DNA of 64,000 nucleotides from Brevibacterium sp. HMSC07C04 (GCF_001815905.1 NZ_KV823244.1:78038-142037), one strand, 5' to 3'; numbered from the stretch's first letter, positions 43,890 to 57,214 are shown. Numbers and translations are program-made. Notes: a model not told the origin generated them from the sequence alone.

Positions 43890-44540
43890 ATGCGCATCCT
43901 CAATTCAGAGGCCCCTTTTCTAGGCGTCAACTGCTATGCCGCCGCCGCGGACACAGGCGGCGAATGCGTGCTTTTCGACGCCGGTTTCGGAAACACGGAT
44001 GCTCTTGCAGAGGGACTGAAGCAGCACGGGCTGACCCCCGTGGCTGTTCTTCTGACTCACGGCCACATCGATCACGTTTTGGGTCTGCCCGACTACCGGC
44101 GGCACTGGGATGTTCCGGTGTGGCTGCACGAGGCCGACGTCTACCGGCTGGATGATCCCGCGGCGACCATGTCCGCGCAGTTCCAGCCCATGCTTGCCGA
44201 CGTTCTGCACGGCTGGGAGCCACCGGAGGTCGAGCTATTTGTCGATGGTCGTGAATGGGAGCTTGCCGGTCTGCGCATCGCGGCCCACCATCTTCCCGGC
44301 CACACGGAGGGCTCTACCGTGTTCTGCGTCACAGATGACTCTGACGCGGTCTACTTCAGCGGTGATGTTCTGTTCGCCGGATCCATCGGCCGGACTGATC
44401 TTCCCGGGGGAGACCACGCCACGATGGAGGCGTCCCTGTCGAAGCTGCGCACCTTCACCCCAGCGCCGGTCTATCCCGGACACGGTCCCAGCACTGAACT
44501 GGCCCGCGAAATCGCTGCCAACCCGTTTCTTGTCGGCTGA
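43890..44540 (+). CDS. Metallo-beta-lactamase-fold hydrolase (glyoxalase II-like)
   Basis: The 216-residue protein has the dinuclear metal site THGHIDH, a later histidine in HHLPGHTEGS, the aspartate in YFSGDVLFAGSIGRTDLPGG and PGHGP, as in glyoxalase II-like MBL hydrolases. Substrate unknown. ATG 43890 has no ribosome-binding site; TAGACT (43877-43882) ends 7 nt before it, so the message is probably leaderless. It precedes hisS by 47 bp. Confidence 0.9.
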   Translation: MRILNSEAPFLGVNCYAAAADTGGECVLFDAGFGNTDALAEGLKQHGLTPVAVLLTHGHIDHVLGLPDYRRHWDVPVWLHEADVYRLDDPAATMSAQFQPMLADVLHGWEPPEVELFVDGREWELAGLRIAAHHLPGHTEGSTVFCVTDDSDAVYFSGDVLFAGSIGRTDLPGGDHATMEASLSKLRTFTPAPVYPGHGPSTELAREIAANPFLVG

Positions 44541-44587
44541 GCCCGATCCACCTTTTTCGAACCACGGATCTTTCAAGGAGCACTGTC

Positions 44588-45931
44588 ATGTCCAAAGCCG
44601 CAAAGCTCTCGGGTTTCCCCGAATGGCTTCCGCAGGACCGGATCATTGAGGAGCGCGTCCTCGATCTGCTCAAACACACCTTTGAGCTCAACGGATTCGC
44701 CGCCGTGAACGTGCGCGCTGTCGAACCGCTGTCGATCCTCGCCAAAGACGGTGAAATCGACAAAGAGATCTTCACCCTCGGCAGGTTGCACTCGGAGGGC
44801 AGGGAGCGCAACCCGCTGGGTCTGCACTTCGACCTCACAGTGCCGACCGCCCGCTACGTTCTGGAAAACGCCGGCCACCTGAACTTTCCGTTCAAGCGCT
44901 ACTCCATCCAGCCGGTGTGGCGCGGTGAACGTCCGCAGGACGGGCGGTTCCGCGAATTCATCCAGGCCGACATCGACGTCATCGGGGACGAAGTTCTCGC
45001 CGACCACTTCGAAGTCGAGATCCCGCTGGTCATGGTGCAGGCGTTTGACGCGCTGCGCGAATTGGGCGTACCGGAAGCGGGAATTGTCGCCAACAACCGC
45101 AAACTCCTCGAAGGCTTTGCCCGTGGGCTCGGCTTGGAGGATGTCACCTCGGTTCTGCGCGCTATCGACAAACTCGACAAGATCGGACTGGAAAAGGTCG
45201 AGGAACTGCTGATCGAAACCGCTGGCGCTGATCACGTCCAGGCCAAGCAGTGCCTGCGTCTGGCCGAAATCGAATCTGCAAGTTCGGATTTTGCCGAAGA
45301 CGTCATCGCCCTCGGTGTGGAGCACCCGCTGCTGGACGAGGGGATCGCCACCCTTGTCACCCTTCTCGACTCTGCGAATCGTCTACGCCCCGGAGCCGTC
45401 AAAGCGCAGCTGAAAATCGCTCGCGGTCTCGACTACTACACGGGAACCGTGTACGAAACCTTCCTCAAGGGCCACGAATCTCTGGGCTCGGTCGCCTCCG
45501 GCGGTCGCTATGACGCACTGGCCAAGACTGACAAGAAGGTCTACCCCGGCGTGGGCATGTCGCTGGGGGTTTCCCGGCTCATGTCCCGGCTCGTCGGCGC
45601 CAACCGGACACTCACCGCAACTCGCGGCGTGCCGACCGCAGTTCTCGTCGCAGTCACCGCAGAAGACCAGAGACCGGAAGCCGACCAGATCGCCGCGGCA
45701 CTGCGCAGCAGGGGCATACCGGTCGATGTCTCACCGTCGGCTGACAAGTTCGGCAAGCAGATCCGCTACGCAGAACGCCGTGGGATTCCATTCGTGTGGT
45801 TCCCTTCGGCCGAAACCGGCAGCGAAGTCAAAGACATTCGGACAGGCGAACAGGTTTCTGCTGACCCGGACCTGTGGGCACCGCCAGAAGACGACATCTG
45901 GCCGCGCGTGCTGCGCGTCGACGCTGAGTGA
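44588..45931 (+). CDS. hisS: Histidyl-tRNA synthetase
   Basis: The 447-residue class II enzyme has LHFDLTVPTARYVLEN (motif 1/2 area), RYSIQPVWRGERPQDGRFRE (motif 2), the histidine-A motifs LKIARGLDYYTGTVYET and GGRYDAL, and the C-terminal anticodon domain. ATG 44588 follows AAGGAG (44575-44580). Pairing hisS with an MBL gene upstream and aspS downstream is a common order. Confidence 0.97.
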   Translation: MSKAAKLSGFPEWLPQDRIIEERVLDLLKHTFELNGFAAVNVRAVEPLSILAKDGEIDKEIFTLGRLHSEGRERNPLGLHFDLTVPTARYVLENAGHLNFPFKRYSIQPVWRGERPQDGRFREFIQADIDVIGDEVLADHFEVEIPLVMVQAFDALRELGVPEAGIVANNRKLLEGFARGLGLEDVTSVLRAIDKLDKIGLEKVEELLIETAGADHVQAKQCLRLAEIESASSDFAEDVIALGVEHPLLDEGIATLVTLLDSANRLRPGAVKAQLKIARGLDYYTGTVYETFLKGHESLGSVASGGRYDALAKTDKKVYPGVGMSLGVSRLMSRLVGANRTLTATRGVPTAVLVAVTAEDQRPEADQIAAALRSRGIPVDVSPSADKFGKQIRYAERRGIPFVWFPSAETGSEVKDIRTGEQVSADPDLWAPPEDDIWPRVLRVDAE

Positions 45932-45997
45932 GCCCACTGCCGTGACGGCTAAACTGAACACAGACACCCTCGAAACAAACCCCAAGGAGACCGCGCA

Positions 45998-47779
45998 GTG
46001 CTGAGAACCCGCGAAGCAGGATCCCTGCGTCTGACCGACAAAGGTCAGACCGTCACCCTCACCGGATGGGTCGATCGGCGCCGTGACCACGGCGGTGTGG
46101 CATTCATCGACCTCCGCGATGCCTCGGGCATTGTGCAGGTGGTCGTCCGCGAAGACGTTGCCGACCGCCTGCGCAGTGAATCCGTCATCAAAGTGACAGG
46201 AACCGTCGAAGCGCGCCCGGAAGGCAACGCCAACCCGCAGCTGCCCACCGGTGACATCGAAGTGGTCGACACCCAGGTCGAACTGCTCAGCCTGGCAGAA
46301 GCCCTTCCGTTCCAGGTTTCCGACCACGCCGAAGACTCAGGCCAGGTGGGCGAAGAAACCCGCCTGCGCTACCGCTACCTCGACCTGCGCCGTTCCGAGC
46401 AGGCAAAGCGAATACGCCTGCGCTCCAACGCCAACCGCGCGGCTCGCCGCGTGCTGGATCACCACGGCTTCATCGAAGTCGAAACCCCCACGCTCACCCG
46501 CTCCACCCCTGAAGGTGCGCGCGACTTCCTCGTGCCGGCCCGCCTCAAGCCCGGTTCCTGGTACGCCCTGCCGCAGTCTCCGCAGCTGTTCAAGCAGCTG
46601 CTTCAGGTCGGCGGCATCGAGAAGTACTACCAGATTGCCCGGTGCTACCGCGACGAAGACTTCCGCGCTGATCGCCAGCCGGAATTCACACAGCTGGACA
46701 TCGAAGCGTCCTTTGTCGAACAGGAAGACGTCATCGCCATCGCCGAAGACATCCTGCGCGAAGTGTGGGCTCTTATCGATGTGGAACTGCCCGCCTCAAT
46801 TCCGCACATGACCTACCACGAGGCCATGGCCCGCTACGGTTCGGACAAACCGGACCTGCGCTTCGACCTCGAACTGACCGAACTGACAGAATTCTTCAAG
46901 GACACGCCGTTCCGTGTGTTCCAGGCTCCCTACGTCGGCGCTGTCGTCTACCCGGGCGGTGCTTCGCTGCCGCGCCGTCAGCTGGATGCCTGGCAGGAAT
47001 GGGCCAAGCAGCACGGTGCGAAGGGGCTGGCCTATGTGCTCATCGGCGAGGACGGCGAACTCGGCGGTCCCGTCGCCAAGAACCTGTCGGAGACCGAACG
47101 CGCTGGCCTGCAGGAGGCAGTCGGGGCGTCGGGCGGCGACGCAATCTTCTTTGCCGCCGGCGAAAAGGGCGCATCGCGGGCCCTGCTGGGGGCTGCGCGC
47201 GGTGAAATCGCCGAACGCACCGGCCTGATCAAAGACGGTGACTGGGCCTTCGTCTGGATTGTCGACGCCCCCATGTTCGAATCAGCCGAAGAGGCCGAAG
47301 CCGCCGGCGACGTCGCTGTCGGCAGCGGAAAGTGGACGGCCGTTCACCACGCCTTCACAGCACCCAAGCCCGAACACCTCGACACGTTCGACCAGGACCC
47401 CGCTTCGGCTCTGACAAACGCCTACGACATCGTGTGCAACGGCAACGAAATCGGCGGCGGATCGATCCGCATCCACCGTCGCGACGTGCAGGAGCGCGTT
47501 TTCAAAGTCATGGGGCTGGACGAACAAGAAGCGCAGGAGAAGTTCGGATTCCTGCTCGAGGCATTCAGCTACGGCGCGCCCCCGCACGGCGGCATCGCCT
47601 TCGGATGGGACCGCATTGTGGCCCTGCTGGCGGGCACCGATTCGATTCGCGACGTCATCGCCTTCCCGAAGACCGGTGCGGGCTTCGACCCGCTGACGGC
47701 TGCACCAGCGCCGATCACCGCTCAGCAGCGCAAGGACGCCGGCGTTGACGCAGGGCCGAAGGAATCAAAGGACGCCTGA
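45998..47779 (+). CDS. aspS: Aspartyl-tRNA synthetase
   Basis: The 593-residue class II enzyme has the N-terminal OB-fold ([20 protein letters not shown]), motif 2 with [20 protein letters not shown], the GAD insertion domain and motif 3 ([15 protein letters not shown]). Bacterial length and GAD domain are normal. Whether it also charges tRNA-Asn cannot be decided here. GTG 45998 lies behind AAGGAGA. rarA starts directly at its stop. Confidence 0.97.
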   Translation: MLRTREAGSLRLTDKGQTVTLTGWVDRRRDHGGVAFIDLRDASGIVQVVVREDVADRLRSESVIKVTGTVEARPEGNANPQLPTGDIEVVDTQVELLSLAEALPFQVSDHAEDSGQVGEETRLRYRYLDLRRSEQAKRIRLRSNANRAARRVLDHHGFIEVETPTLTRSTPEGARDFLVPARLKPGSWYALPQSPQLFKQLLQVGGIEKYYQIARCYRDEDFRADRQPEFTQLDIEASFVEQEDVIAIAEDILREVWALIDVELPASIPHMTYHEAMARYGSDKPDLRFDLELTELTEFFKDTPFRVFQAPYVGAVVYPGGASLPRRQLDAWQEWAKQHGAKGLAYVLIGEDGELGGPVAKNLSETERAGLQEAVGASGGDAIFFAAGEKGASRALLGAARGEIAERTGLIKDGDWAFVWIVDAPMFESAEEAEAAGDVAVGSGKWTAVHHAFTAPKPEHLDTFDQDPASALTNAYDIVCNGNEIGGGSIRIHRRDVQERVFKVMGLDEQEAQEKFGFLLEAFSYGAPPHGGIAFGWDRIVALLAGTDSIRDVIAFPKTGAGFDPLTAAPAPITAQQRKDAGVDAGPKESKDA

Positions 47780-49204
47780 TTGGCTGACCTGTTCTCCGCG
47801 GAGCCCGAACCGCAAGACGGTTCGGGCTCCGCGTCTGCTCTCGACCCGCTGGCGGTGCGCATGCGCCCGCGGACAATGGACGAAATAGCAGGGCAGAAGC
47901 ACCTCACCTATCCGGGGTCCCCGCTGCAGCAGCTGGCCACCTCGCAGGCCGGTTCAAAGGCCGGCCCCAGCTCCGTCATCCTGTTCGGCCCGCCGGGGGT
48001 CGGCAAGACCACAATCGCCCACGTGGTGTCACACGCCCCAGACCGTTCTTTTGTCGAACTCTCAGCCATTTCGGCAACTGTCAAGGACGTGCGCCAGGTC
48101 ATCGAAACCGCGCGCAATGATCGCGACCTCTACGGGCGCACAACAGTCCTCTTCCTCGATGAGATCCACCGATTCACAAAAGCCCAGCAGGACGCACTGC
48201 TGCCGGCGGTGGAGAACCGGCTTGTGGTGCTGGTTGCCGCGACAACCGAGAACCCGTCCTTTTCCGTTATCGCCCCGCTCGTTTCGCGATCGCTGGTGTT
48301 GCAGCTCGAACCGCTGGCAGAAGACGACATCCGCGCACTTATTGACCGCGCTCTGCACTCACCGCGCGGTCTGGCCGACGGCTACAAACTTCAGAACGAA
48401 GCCCTCGAGCACATTGTGCAGACCGCGTCCGGTGACGCACGCAAGTCACTGACCGTCCTCGAGGCCGCCGCAGGCATCGCAGAGGCTCGCGCAGATGCCG
48501 GAACTCCGGTGATCACAGAAGCTGAGGTCCGCGAAGCCGCCAATGAAGCCCGCGTGCGCTATGACCGCGCGGGGGACCAGCACTACGACGTCGTCTCGGC
48601 GTTCATAAAGTCGATTCGCGGCTCCGACCCCGATGCCGCGCTGCACTATCTTGCGCGCATGATCTCGGCGGGGGAGGACCCGCGGTTCATCTGCCGCAGA
48701 ATAGTGATCTCCGCATCCGAAGACATCGGCATGGCTGACCCGCAGGCACTCACGGTGGCAGTGTCAGCACAGACTGCGGTTGAGCGGATCGGCATGCCAG
48801 AAGGACGCATACCCATGGCGCAGGCAGTTGTCTACCTGGCCTGCGCGCCGAAGTCGAACGCATCCTACCGAGCAATCGGGGAAGCGCTGGCCGACATCAA
48901 GAAGGGCAGCTTCGGCGAAGTTCCCAAACCGCTGCGCGATGCCCACTATCCCGGTGCAAAAGCACTCGGTCACGGCGTCGACTACCGCTACTCACACGAC
49001 TACCCGTTCTCAGTTTCACCGCAGGAGTACATGCCCGAACCGCTGCGCGGCAGGCGCTACTACCGGCCCACCGGCAACGGCGCAGAGCGCTCCATGGAGG
49101 ACCGTCTGATTGCCCTCGAACAGCTGCGCAGCGGAAGATCGCCCCGCACGGCCGACGCTGAAACGGGTGAGCCGGCACAGGCAGAAGGCGAACAGGAAGA
49201 CTGA
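47780..49204 (+). CDS. rarA: Replication-associated recombination protein A (RarA/MgsA)
   Basis: The 474-residue AAA+ ATPase has LAVRMRPRTMDEIAGQKHL, Walker A FGPPGVGKTT, Walker B VLFLDEIHRFTKAQQD, sensor AATTENPSFSV and the C-terminal MgsA tetramerisation domain (GSDPDAALHYLARMISAGED, IVISASEDIGMADP). It acts at stalled replication forks. TTG 47780 follows the aspS TGA without a gap; AAAGGA upstream supports it. Confidence 0.95.
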   Translation: MADLFSAEPEPQDGSGSASALDPLAVRMRPRTMDEIAGQKHLTYPGSPLQQLATSQAGSKAGPSSVILFGPPGVGKTTIAHVVSHAPDRSFVELSAISATVKDVRQVIETARNDRDLYGRTTVLFLDEIHRFTKAQQDALLPAVENRLVVLVAATTENPSFSVIAPLVSRSLVLQLEPLAEDDIRALIDRALHSPRGLADGYKLQNEALEHIVQTASGDARKSLTVLEAAAGIAEARADAGTPVITEAEVREAANEARVRYDRAGDQHYDVVSAFIKSIRGSDPDAALHYLARMISAGEDPRFICRRIVISASEDIGMADPQALTVAVSAQTAVERIGMPEGRIPMAQAVVYLACAPKSNASYRAIGEALADIKKGSFGEVPKPLRDAHYPGAKALGHGVDYRYSHDYPFSVSPQEYMPEPLRGRRYYRPTGNGAERSMEDRLIALEQLRSGRSPRTADAETGEPAQAEGEQED

Positions 49205-49316
49205 CAGCGGCACCTCGTCAGAGGAGTGTGGGCGCTGACACGCCAACCCGCGTTGTGTCGCGGGAGGCGAATGAACTAAGATTGGTCGCTGTTGTGCCTC
49301 ATATGAATAGGCGGTC

Positions 49317-49363
49317 GTGATCATTCGACCTCGCGATGATCACCTCTTTCCCACAGGGGGAAA
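49317..49363 (+). promoter_or_regulatory. Two consecutive hairpins in the rpsD leader
   Basis: GTGATCAT (49317-49324) pairs with ATGATCAC (49336-49343), and TTTCCC (49347-49352) pairs with GGGAAA (49358-49363). Both lie in the 224-bp gap before rpsD. S4 represses its own message in several bacteria through leader structure, so these may be an autoregulatory element. Position is the only support. Confidence 0.35.
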
Positions 49364-49428
49364 CAACAGCTTCTGATCCGACCGAGGCATGTCGGCCGAA
49401 GCACAATACTCTGAAATGAAAGGTGAAC

Positions 49429-50052
49429 ATGGCTCCGTCACGTTCACGCCGACAGGTCCGCCTGTCGCGCGCTCTCGGCATCCCGCTGACACCGAAGGCT
49501 GAAAAGTACTTCGAACGCCGTCCCTACGCTCCCGGTGAGCACGGCCGTGCTCGTCGCCGCAACGACAGCGACTACTCGGTCCGCCTGAAGGAAAAGCAGC
49601 GCCTCCGCGCTCAGTACGGCATCCGCGAAGCTCAGATGCTCAACCTCTTCAAAGAAGCAGCCCGCACCCCCGGTCTGACCGGTGAAACGCTGGTCGAGCT
49701 GCTTGAAATGCGCCTGGACGCCCTCGTCCTGCGCGCCGGATTCGCACGCACCATCGCGCAGGCACGCCAGTTCGTCGTTCACCGTCACATCATGGTGGAC
49801 AACCAGCTGGTCGACCGCCCTTCCTACCGCGTCAAGCCGGGTCAGATGATCCGCGTACGCGAACGTTCGGTCAGCATGGACCCGTTCCAGGTTGCCGCTG
49901 CCGGTGCACACCGCGACGTTCTTCCGACCGTTCCCGGCTACCTGACCGTGAACCTTGAGGCTCTGCAGGCCACTCTGGCCCGCCGCCCCAAGCGCGAAGA
50001 AGTTCCCGTCACCTGTGACGTCCAGATGGTCGTCGAGTACTACTCGCGCTGA
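49429..50052 (+). CDS. rpsD: 30S ribosomal protein S4, cysteine-free form
   Basis: The 207-residue protein has the S4 N-terminal domain (RLSRALGIPLTPKAEKYFER, RPYAPGEHGR) and the S4 RNA-binding domain (MRLDALVLRAGFARTIAQAR, VHRHIMVDNQLVDRPSYRVK). The zinc-binding cysteines of the zinc-dependent form are absent from the N-terminus; the only cysteine is near the C-terminus (VTCDVQ). ATG 49429 is preferred over GTG 49423. It stands alone, away from the rpsM-rpsK-rpoA operon, as is usual in Micrococcales. A strong terminator follows. Confidence 0.96.
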   Translation: MAPSRSRRQVRLSRALGIPLTPKAEKYFERRPYAPGEHGRARRRNDSDYSVRLKEKQRLRAQYGIREAQMLNLFKEAARTPGLTGETLVELLEMRLDALVLRAGFARTIAQARQFVVHRHIMVDNQLVDRPSYRVKPGQMIRVRERSVSMDPFQVAAAGAHRDVLPTVPGYLTVNLEALQATLARRPKREEVPVTCDVQMVVEYYSR

Positions 50053-50062
50053 TCTGCTGATT

Positions 50063-50106
50063 CAAGTGCCCGGGCCGTGTCGGCCCGGGCACTTGTTGTT
50101 TGTCTG
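50063..50106 (+). terminator. Rho-independent terminator of rpsD
   Basis: A perfect 14-bp stem (50063-50076 with 50082-50095) and 5-nt loop are followed by TTGTTTGTCTG. It lies 10 nt after the rpsD stop. Confidence 0.92.
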
Positions 50107-50174
50107 TGCACTAGACTCGACAGCGCACGTATCCTGCCTTGCAGGCTGCAGACACCCGAATGGAAAGGCCCGGA

Positions 50175-52828
<2,654 letters not shown>

Positions 52829-52832
<4 letters not shown>

Positions 52833-53305
52833 CGTTTCGACGGGGAAGACGAGTCGCGGTTGATGTCGGTACGGTGCGCGTGGGGGTCGCCGCGTGCGAT
52901 CCCGACGGCATTCTCGCAAGTCCCGTCGGGACCCTGTATCGGCGCGAAGGGGATGACACGGTGCTGAGGCAGTTTGCGCAGCTCATCGAAGAGTACGAGC
53001 CGATCGAGATCATCAGCGGCAAACCCACCTCGCTCGACGGAAAACAGCGGGCCTCAGCGCACAAGGCACTGGCATTCACCGAAGCGCTGTCCCGTGCCGC
53101 CCGTATGCCGATCAAACTCATGGACGAACGCTTCTCCACTTCGCAGGCGCACGCACAGTTGGCCGAAGCGGGGCGGAATTCAAAGCAGCGCCGCGAAATC
53201 GTCGACGCACAGGCCGCTGTCATCATCCTGCAGAGCGCACTCGAATATGAGCGCGCCAACGGGCCGCTGGCAGAATCGGTCGGTGCTGTGGAAGGGCAAG
53301 CATGA
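52829..53305 (+). CDS. ruvX: Holliday junction resolvase-like protein RuvX/YqgF
   Basis: The 158-residue protein has the RNase H-fold start VAVDVGTVRVGVAACDPDGI, the KPTSLDGKQ block and the conserved MDERFSTSQAHA and VDAQAAVIILQ. The family is implicated in 16S rRNA 5' processing and possibly DNA junction resolution. GTG 52829 overlaps the alaS TGA by 4 nt; alaS-ruvX-mltG-aroE is a conserved operon order. Confidence 0.94.
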
Positions 53306-54435
53306 ACAGCCTCGCGGAGGAATTCGACGCGGTCCCGATGACCCGGGCCGAACGCAGGGCGAAAGAGCGGCGCAGGAAGTTCCGCAGGCGGCGCATGGTG
53401 GCGATTTTCGTCGTCGCCACACTCCTGCTCGGCGGCGGCGCCGTTGTCGGCCTGCTCTCGACAAAGAACTCTCTGGGCAATGTGTTTCTCAGCCGGGGAG
53501 ACTACGAGGGCGAAGGAAAAGAAGAAGTCAAGGTCACGATCGCGCCTGGAACATCTGCCCGCCAGGTTGCCAACCAGTTGGTTGAAGAGGGGGTCATCAA
53601 AGCCGCTGGCCCGTTCCTTAAGCAGATCGAGGAACGCAACATCGTCATTCAGACCGGAACGTTCACCATGCGCCGCGAAATGAGCGCCCAGGCTGCCGCA
53701 GACGTCCTCGAGCAAGCCGACGCGGCCAACAAGATCACGCTGGCCGAAGGCAACACCATCGATGACCTCAAAAAGAAGCTCGGAGAACACGAATTCTCTG
53801 AATCCGAGATCAACGCGGCACTTGACGACAAAAAGCCGAAGGACTACGGACTCGAAGTCGACGCACCCAGCCTCGAAGGCTACCTGCACCCGGCGACTTA
53901 CGAAATCCACGGTGACACGACGCCGGAAAAGCTCGTGCAGTCTATGGTTGACGGCACGAAGAACATGCTCAACGAGCAGGCCATCACCAATGATGATGCG
54001 AACTACTTCATGACGCTGGCCAGCCTGATCGAGATCGAAGCAACCGGCGACCCCGAAGTCCGCGCCAAGGTCGCCCGGGTGTTCATCAACCGCCTGTCCA
54101 AGGACTCCGAAACCGATGGCTATCTGCAGTCAGACGCAACCGTGGCCTATATCTTCGGGGCCCGCCAAGACCTCACGACAACGCCGGAGCAGCGCAAATC
54201 CGACAACCCCTACAACACCTACAAGCACAAGGGTCTGCCGCCCGGTCCCGTGAACTCCCCGTCTGACGGTGCCTTTGCCGCGGCGAAGAATCCGGCGGAG
54301 GGCAAATGGGAGTACTTCGTGGCGACTGATCCCGACAAGGGGGAAGTGAAGTTCGCCGAAACCTATTCGGAGCATGAAAAGAACGTCGAGGAGTATCAGA
54401 AGTGGCTTAGGGAGCACCGCGAGAAAAATGGCTGA
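53302..54435 (+). CDS. mltG: Endolytic murein transglycosylase MltG
   Basis: The 377-residue protein has a positively charged cytoplasmic N-terminus, one membrane helix (about 33-53, MVAIFVVATLLLGGGAVVGL) and the extracytoplasmic YceG domain with LAEGNTIDDL, the catalytic region MTLASLIEIEATGDPEVRAK, VFINRLS and YLQSDATVAYIFG. It cuts nascent glycan strands and may end peptidoglycan polymerisation. The family glutamate is present in SLIEIEA. ATG 53302 overlaps ruvX by 4 nt. Confidence 0.95.
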   Translation: MNSLAEEFDAVPMTRAERRAKERRRKFRRRRMVAIFVVATLLLGGGAVVGLLSTKNSLGNVFLSRGDYEGEGKEEVKVTIAPGTSARQVANQLVEEGVIKAAGPFLKQIEERNIVIQTGTFTMRREMSAQAAADVLEQADAANKITLAEGNTIDDLKKKLGEHEFSESEINAALDDKKPKDYGLEVDAPSLEGYLHPATYEIHGDTTPEKLVQSMVDGTKNMLNEQAITNDDANYFMTLASLIEIEATGDPEVRAKVARVFINRLSKDSETDGYLQSDATVAYIFGARQDLTTTPEQRKSDNPYNTYKHKGLPPGPVNSPSDGAFAAAKNPAEGKWEYFVATDPDKGEVKFAETYSEHEKNVEEYQKWLREHREKNG

Positions 54436-55273
54436 CGCACGGCTTGCTGTACTCGGTTCGCCGATAGACCACTCGCAGTCACCGGCGCTGCACGTCGCTG
54501 CCTATCGCACCCTGGGGCTGGACTGGGAATACGGGCGTTTCGAGGTGGCCGAGGCCGAGCTCGCCTCGTTTCTCGACGCGCACGACGACTGGGCGGGCTT
54601 TTCTCTGACGATGCCGCTGAAGACGGAACTTGTTCGCCTGGCCGATGAGCGCGGGTGGGCCGTCGACGACACCGCACGGCTGACCGGCGGCGCAAACACG
54701 TGGGTCAACGGCCCGGTGCCCGGCGTTTACAACACCGACGTGCACGGCATTGAACAGGCTCTGCGCGAAGCCGGGGCGAATGTGTCACGCTGCGCGGTTC
54801 TCGGCAGCGGAGCCACAGCGAAGTCTGCCGTGTTGGCTGCCGCGCGGCTTGGAGCACAGCACATTGAGATCTTCGCCCGATCGCAGCACAAGGCCCGAAC
54901 ACTCGCCGACTTCGCTCAGTCGCTCGGGGCGCGGACGGGGACAGCGGCACTTGGGCAGCTCCAGCTGGACGACTGGTCGACAGTCCTGTCGACTCTGCCC
55001 TCGCAAGTTCTGACGGAGGATTCGCTCCGACTGCCAGCGCACTGCACAACAGCGGTTTTCGAAGCGGGCTATGCCCCCGGGGGCTTTTCCCTCGCCACAG
55101 CCGCCGCCGAGCGCGGGGGCACGGCGATACCGGGTCAGCGCATGCTCATCCACCAGGCCATCCGCCAGATTGAGCTGTTCGGCATCGCCCGGGCAGCGCT
55201 GACCGGCACGTTTGACGCCGAGACCGTCACCAGTCTGGAGAAGACGATGACGAAGGAGGCACAGGCACTGTGA
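54428..55273 (+). CDS. aroE: Shikimate dehydrogenase
   Basis: The 281-residue enzyme reduces 3-dehydroshikimate with NADPH. The N-terminal substrate domain has LGSPIDHSQSPALHVAAYR and FSLTMPLKTELVRL (the lysine of the family motif), then GGANTWV and, in the Rossmann half, AVLGSGATAKSAVLAAARLG. ATG 54428 overlaps mltG by 8 nt. Together with aroC, aroK and aroB downstream it supplies much of the shikimate pathway. Confidence 0.94.
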   Translation: MADARLAVLGSPIDHSQSPALHVAAYRTLGLDWEYGRFEVAEAELASFLDAHDDWAGFSLTMPLKTELVRLADERGWAVDDTARLTGGANTWVNGPVPGVYNTDVHGIEQALREAGANVSRCAVLGSGATAKSAVLAAARLGAQHIEIFARSQHKARTLADFAQSLGARTGTAALGQLQLDDWSTVLSTLPSQVLTEDSLRLPAHCTTAVFEAGYAPGGFSLATAAAERGGTAIPGQRMLIHQAIRQIELFGIARAALTGTFDAETVTSLEKTMTKEAQAL

Positions 55274-56019
55274 ATGACACTCTGACGCTTGGGTTGGCTC
55301 TGCTCATATGCTCGGCTCTCAGTGTCGGAACGAGCTATGTCATCCGCTTTCGCTTTGCCGAAATCATCCACGACGAAGCCGGACTGCGCCTGCTGATCGG
55401 CCAGACGACCTGGCCGCACAAACCGCCGCGGTTCCTCGCGGTGGTGTTTACGGCTGTTGCCTTTGTCCTCGCGTGGCTGGCTGCTTTCATGTCCCCGGTC
55501 GTCTTCGGCAATGAACTGGGCACTCTCTTTCCCGTATCCGCCCTGTCACTTCTTGCAGGAGCCACCGGGTGGCTGTTTTGGATTGACAGCAGAATCCACC
55601 GTCTGCCGGACAGACTCGTGCTTCCGTTGGGCGCAGCGATGTTCCTTGTCACCGCCATCGGTCTGGTTGTGGGCTATTTCGAAACGGTCAAGGCCGCGCA
55701 GACAGCCGGTGTTCGCGGGCTGATCGGCGCAGTGATCGTCGTTGCCGTCTTCGGGATCCTCAACCTCGCAGCACGTGTGGGCCGCTGGGAGACGATCGGC
55801 TTGGGCGATGTGAAGCTCGGCGCGCTCATCGGTCTGGCCGTCGGCATGGTCAGCCTGTGGGGACTCGCTGTGGTGCTTGTGGTCGCCAACGCATCAGCGC
55901 TCGTGTACTGGATCAACACCAAGTTCATCAAGCGCACCAAGATCACCCACATCGCGTTCGGCCCGCATCTTCTCATCGGCACGTGGACTGCCGTCCTGCT
56001 GACGCCGCTGGCTTTGTAG
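55270..56019 (+). CDS. A24-family prepilin peptidase (peptidase domain only)
   Basis: The 249-residue membrane protein has about seven hydrophobic helices. The catalytic aspartates of type IV prepilin peptidases appear in [16 protein letters not shown] and in [15 protein letters not shown]. The N-terminal methyltransferase domain of PilD is absent, as in many actinobacterial versions found between aroE and aroC. It would process Tad or type IV pilin-like proteins encoded elsewhere. GTG 55270 overlaps aroE by 4 nt. Confidence 0.9.
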   Translation: MNDTLTLGLALLICSALSVGTSYVIRFRFAEIIHDEAGLRLLIGQTTWPHKPPRFLAVVFTAVAFVLAWLAAFMSPVVFGNELGTLFPVSALSLLAGATGWLFWIDSRIHRLPDRLVLPLGAAMFLVTAIGLVVGYFETVKAAQTAGVRGLIGAVIVVAVFGILNLAARVGRWETIGLGDVKLGALIGLAVGMVSLWGLAVVLVVANASALVYWINTKFIKRTKITHIAFGPHLLIGTWTAVLLTPLAL

Positions 56020-56029
56020 ACTGTGGAGA

Positions 56030-57214
56030 ATGTTGAGATGGTTGACCGCCGGTGAATCGCACGGCGAAGCTCTGACGGGCATTATCGAAGGCCTGCCCTC
56101 CCACGTTCCCGTGACATCGGAAATGATCTCCAACGCGCTGGCCAGGCGGCGTCTGGGCTACGGGCGCGGGGCGCGGATGAAGTTTGAAGCTGACGCCGTT
56201 CGGGTGCTCGGAGGCGTTGTCCACGGCCGCAGCCTCGGTTCGCCGATTGCAATTGAGGTCGGCAACACCGAATGGCCCAAGTGGGAAAAGGTCATGAGCC
56301 CCGATCCCGTCGACCCCGCTGAGCTCGAAGGTCAGGCGCGGGCACAGGCCCTCACGCGCCCTCGCCCGGGACACGCTGACCTGGTGGGCATGGAGAAGTA
56401 CCGGTTTGACGAAGCCCGGCCCATCCTCGAGCGTGCATCTGCCCGCGAAACCGCCATGCGCGTTGCTCTGGGCGCCGTTGCGCAGTCGTTTCTTGCCGAA
56501 CTGGGCATCACGCTGGTTTCGCACACCGTGTCGCTTGGGCCGGTCGAAGGATCGCGCGCTGCGGCACGGCCGACGGCCGCTGATGTCGAAGCTCTCGATG
56601 CGGATCCCATGCGGTGTTTTGACCAGGAATTGTCAGCCCGCATGGTCGCTGAGGTTGATGACGCCAAAAAGTCAGGAGACACCCTGGGCGGCGTGGTCGA
56701 GGTCATCGCGTACGGACTGCCGGTCGGTCTGGGCTCGCACGTGCACTGGGACCGTCGCATTGACTCCAGGCTGGCAGGGGCCCTCATGGGCATTCAGGCC
56801 ATCAAGGGCGTCGAGGTCGGCGACGGCTTCGAAACCGCTCGCCGCCGCGGATCGCAGGCGCACGACGAGATCGGCCTCGACGGCGACAAAGCCGTACGCG
56901 CAAGCAACCGCGCCGGCGGCACCGAGGGCGGTATGACGACCGGCGAACCTCTTGCAGTGCGGGCGGCCATGAAGCCGATCGCCACTGTGCCGCGCGCCCT
57001 GGGCACAATCGACGTGCAGAAGCGAGAAACAGCCAAGGCACACCATCAGCGCTCAGACGTCTGTGCCGTTCCAGCCGCGGGTGTTGTTGCCGAAGCCATG
57101 GTGGCGCTCGTCATCGCCGAAAGCGTGACCGAAAAGTTCGGTGGGGACTCCCTCGAGGAGACCAAGCGCAACCTTGACGCCTACGTGGCCCAGCTGAACT
57201 TCCCAACGACATGA
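56030..57214 (+). CDS. aroC: Chorismate synthase
   Basis: The 394-residue flavoenzyme starts [17 protein letters not shown], the first chorismate synthase signature. RHGDADL-like [14 protein letters not shown] and the third signature [20 protein letters not shown] are also present. It converts EPSP to chorismate. TAGACT (56017-56022, overlapping the preceding stop) ends 7 nt before ATG 56030, so a leaderless start is likely in addition to readthrough. aroK overlaps its end. Confidence 0.97.
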   Translation: MLRWLTAGESHGEALTGIIEGLPSHVPVTSEMISNALARRRLGYGRGARMKFEADAVRVLGGVVHGRSLGSPIAIEVGNTEWPKWEKVMSPDPVDPAELEGQARAQALTRPRPGHADLVGMEKYRFDEARPILERASARETAMRVALGAVAQSFLAELGITLVSHTVSLGPVEGSRAAARPTAADVEALDADPMRCFDQELSARMVAEVDDAKKSGDTLGGVVEVIAYGLPVGLGSHVHWDRRIDSRLAGALMGIQAIKGVEVGDGFETARRRGSQAHDEIGLDGDKAVRASNRAGGTEGGMTTGEPLAVRAAMKPIATVPRALGTIDVQKRETAKAHHQRSDVCAVPAAGVVAEAMVALVIAESVTEKFGGDSLEETKRNLDAYVAQLNFPTT

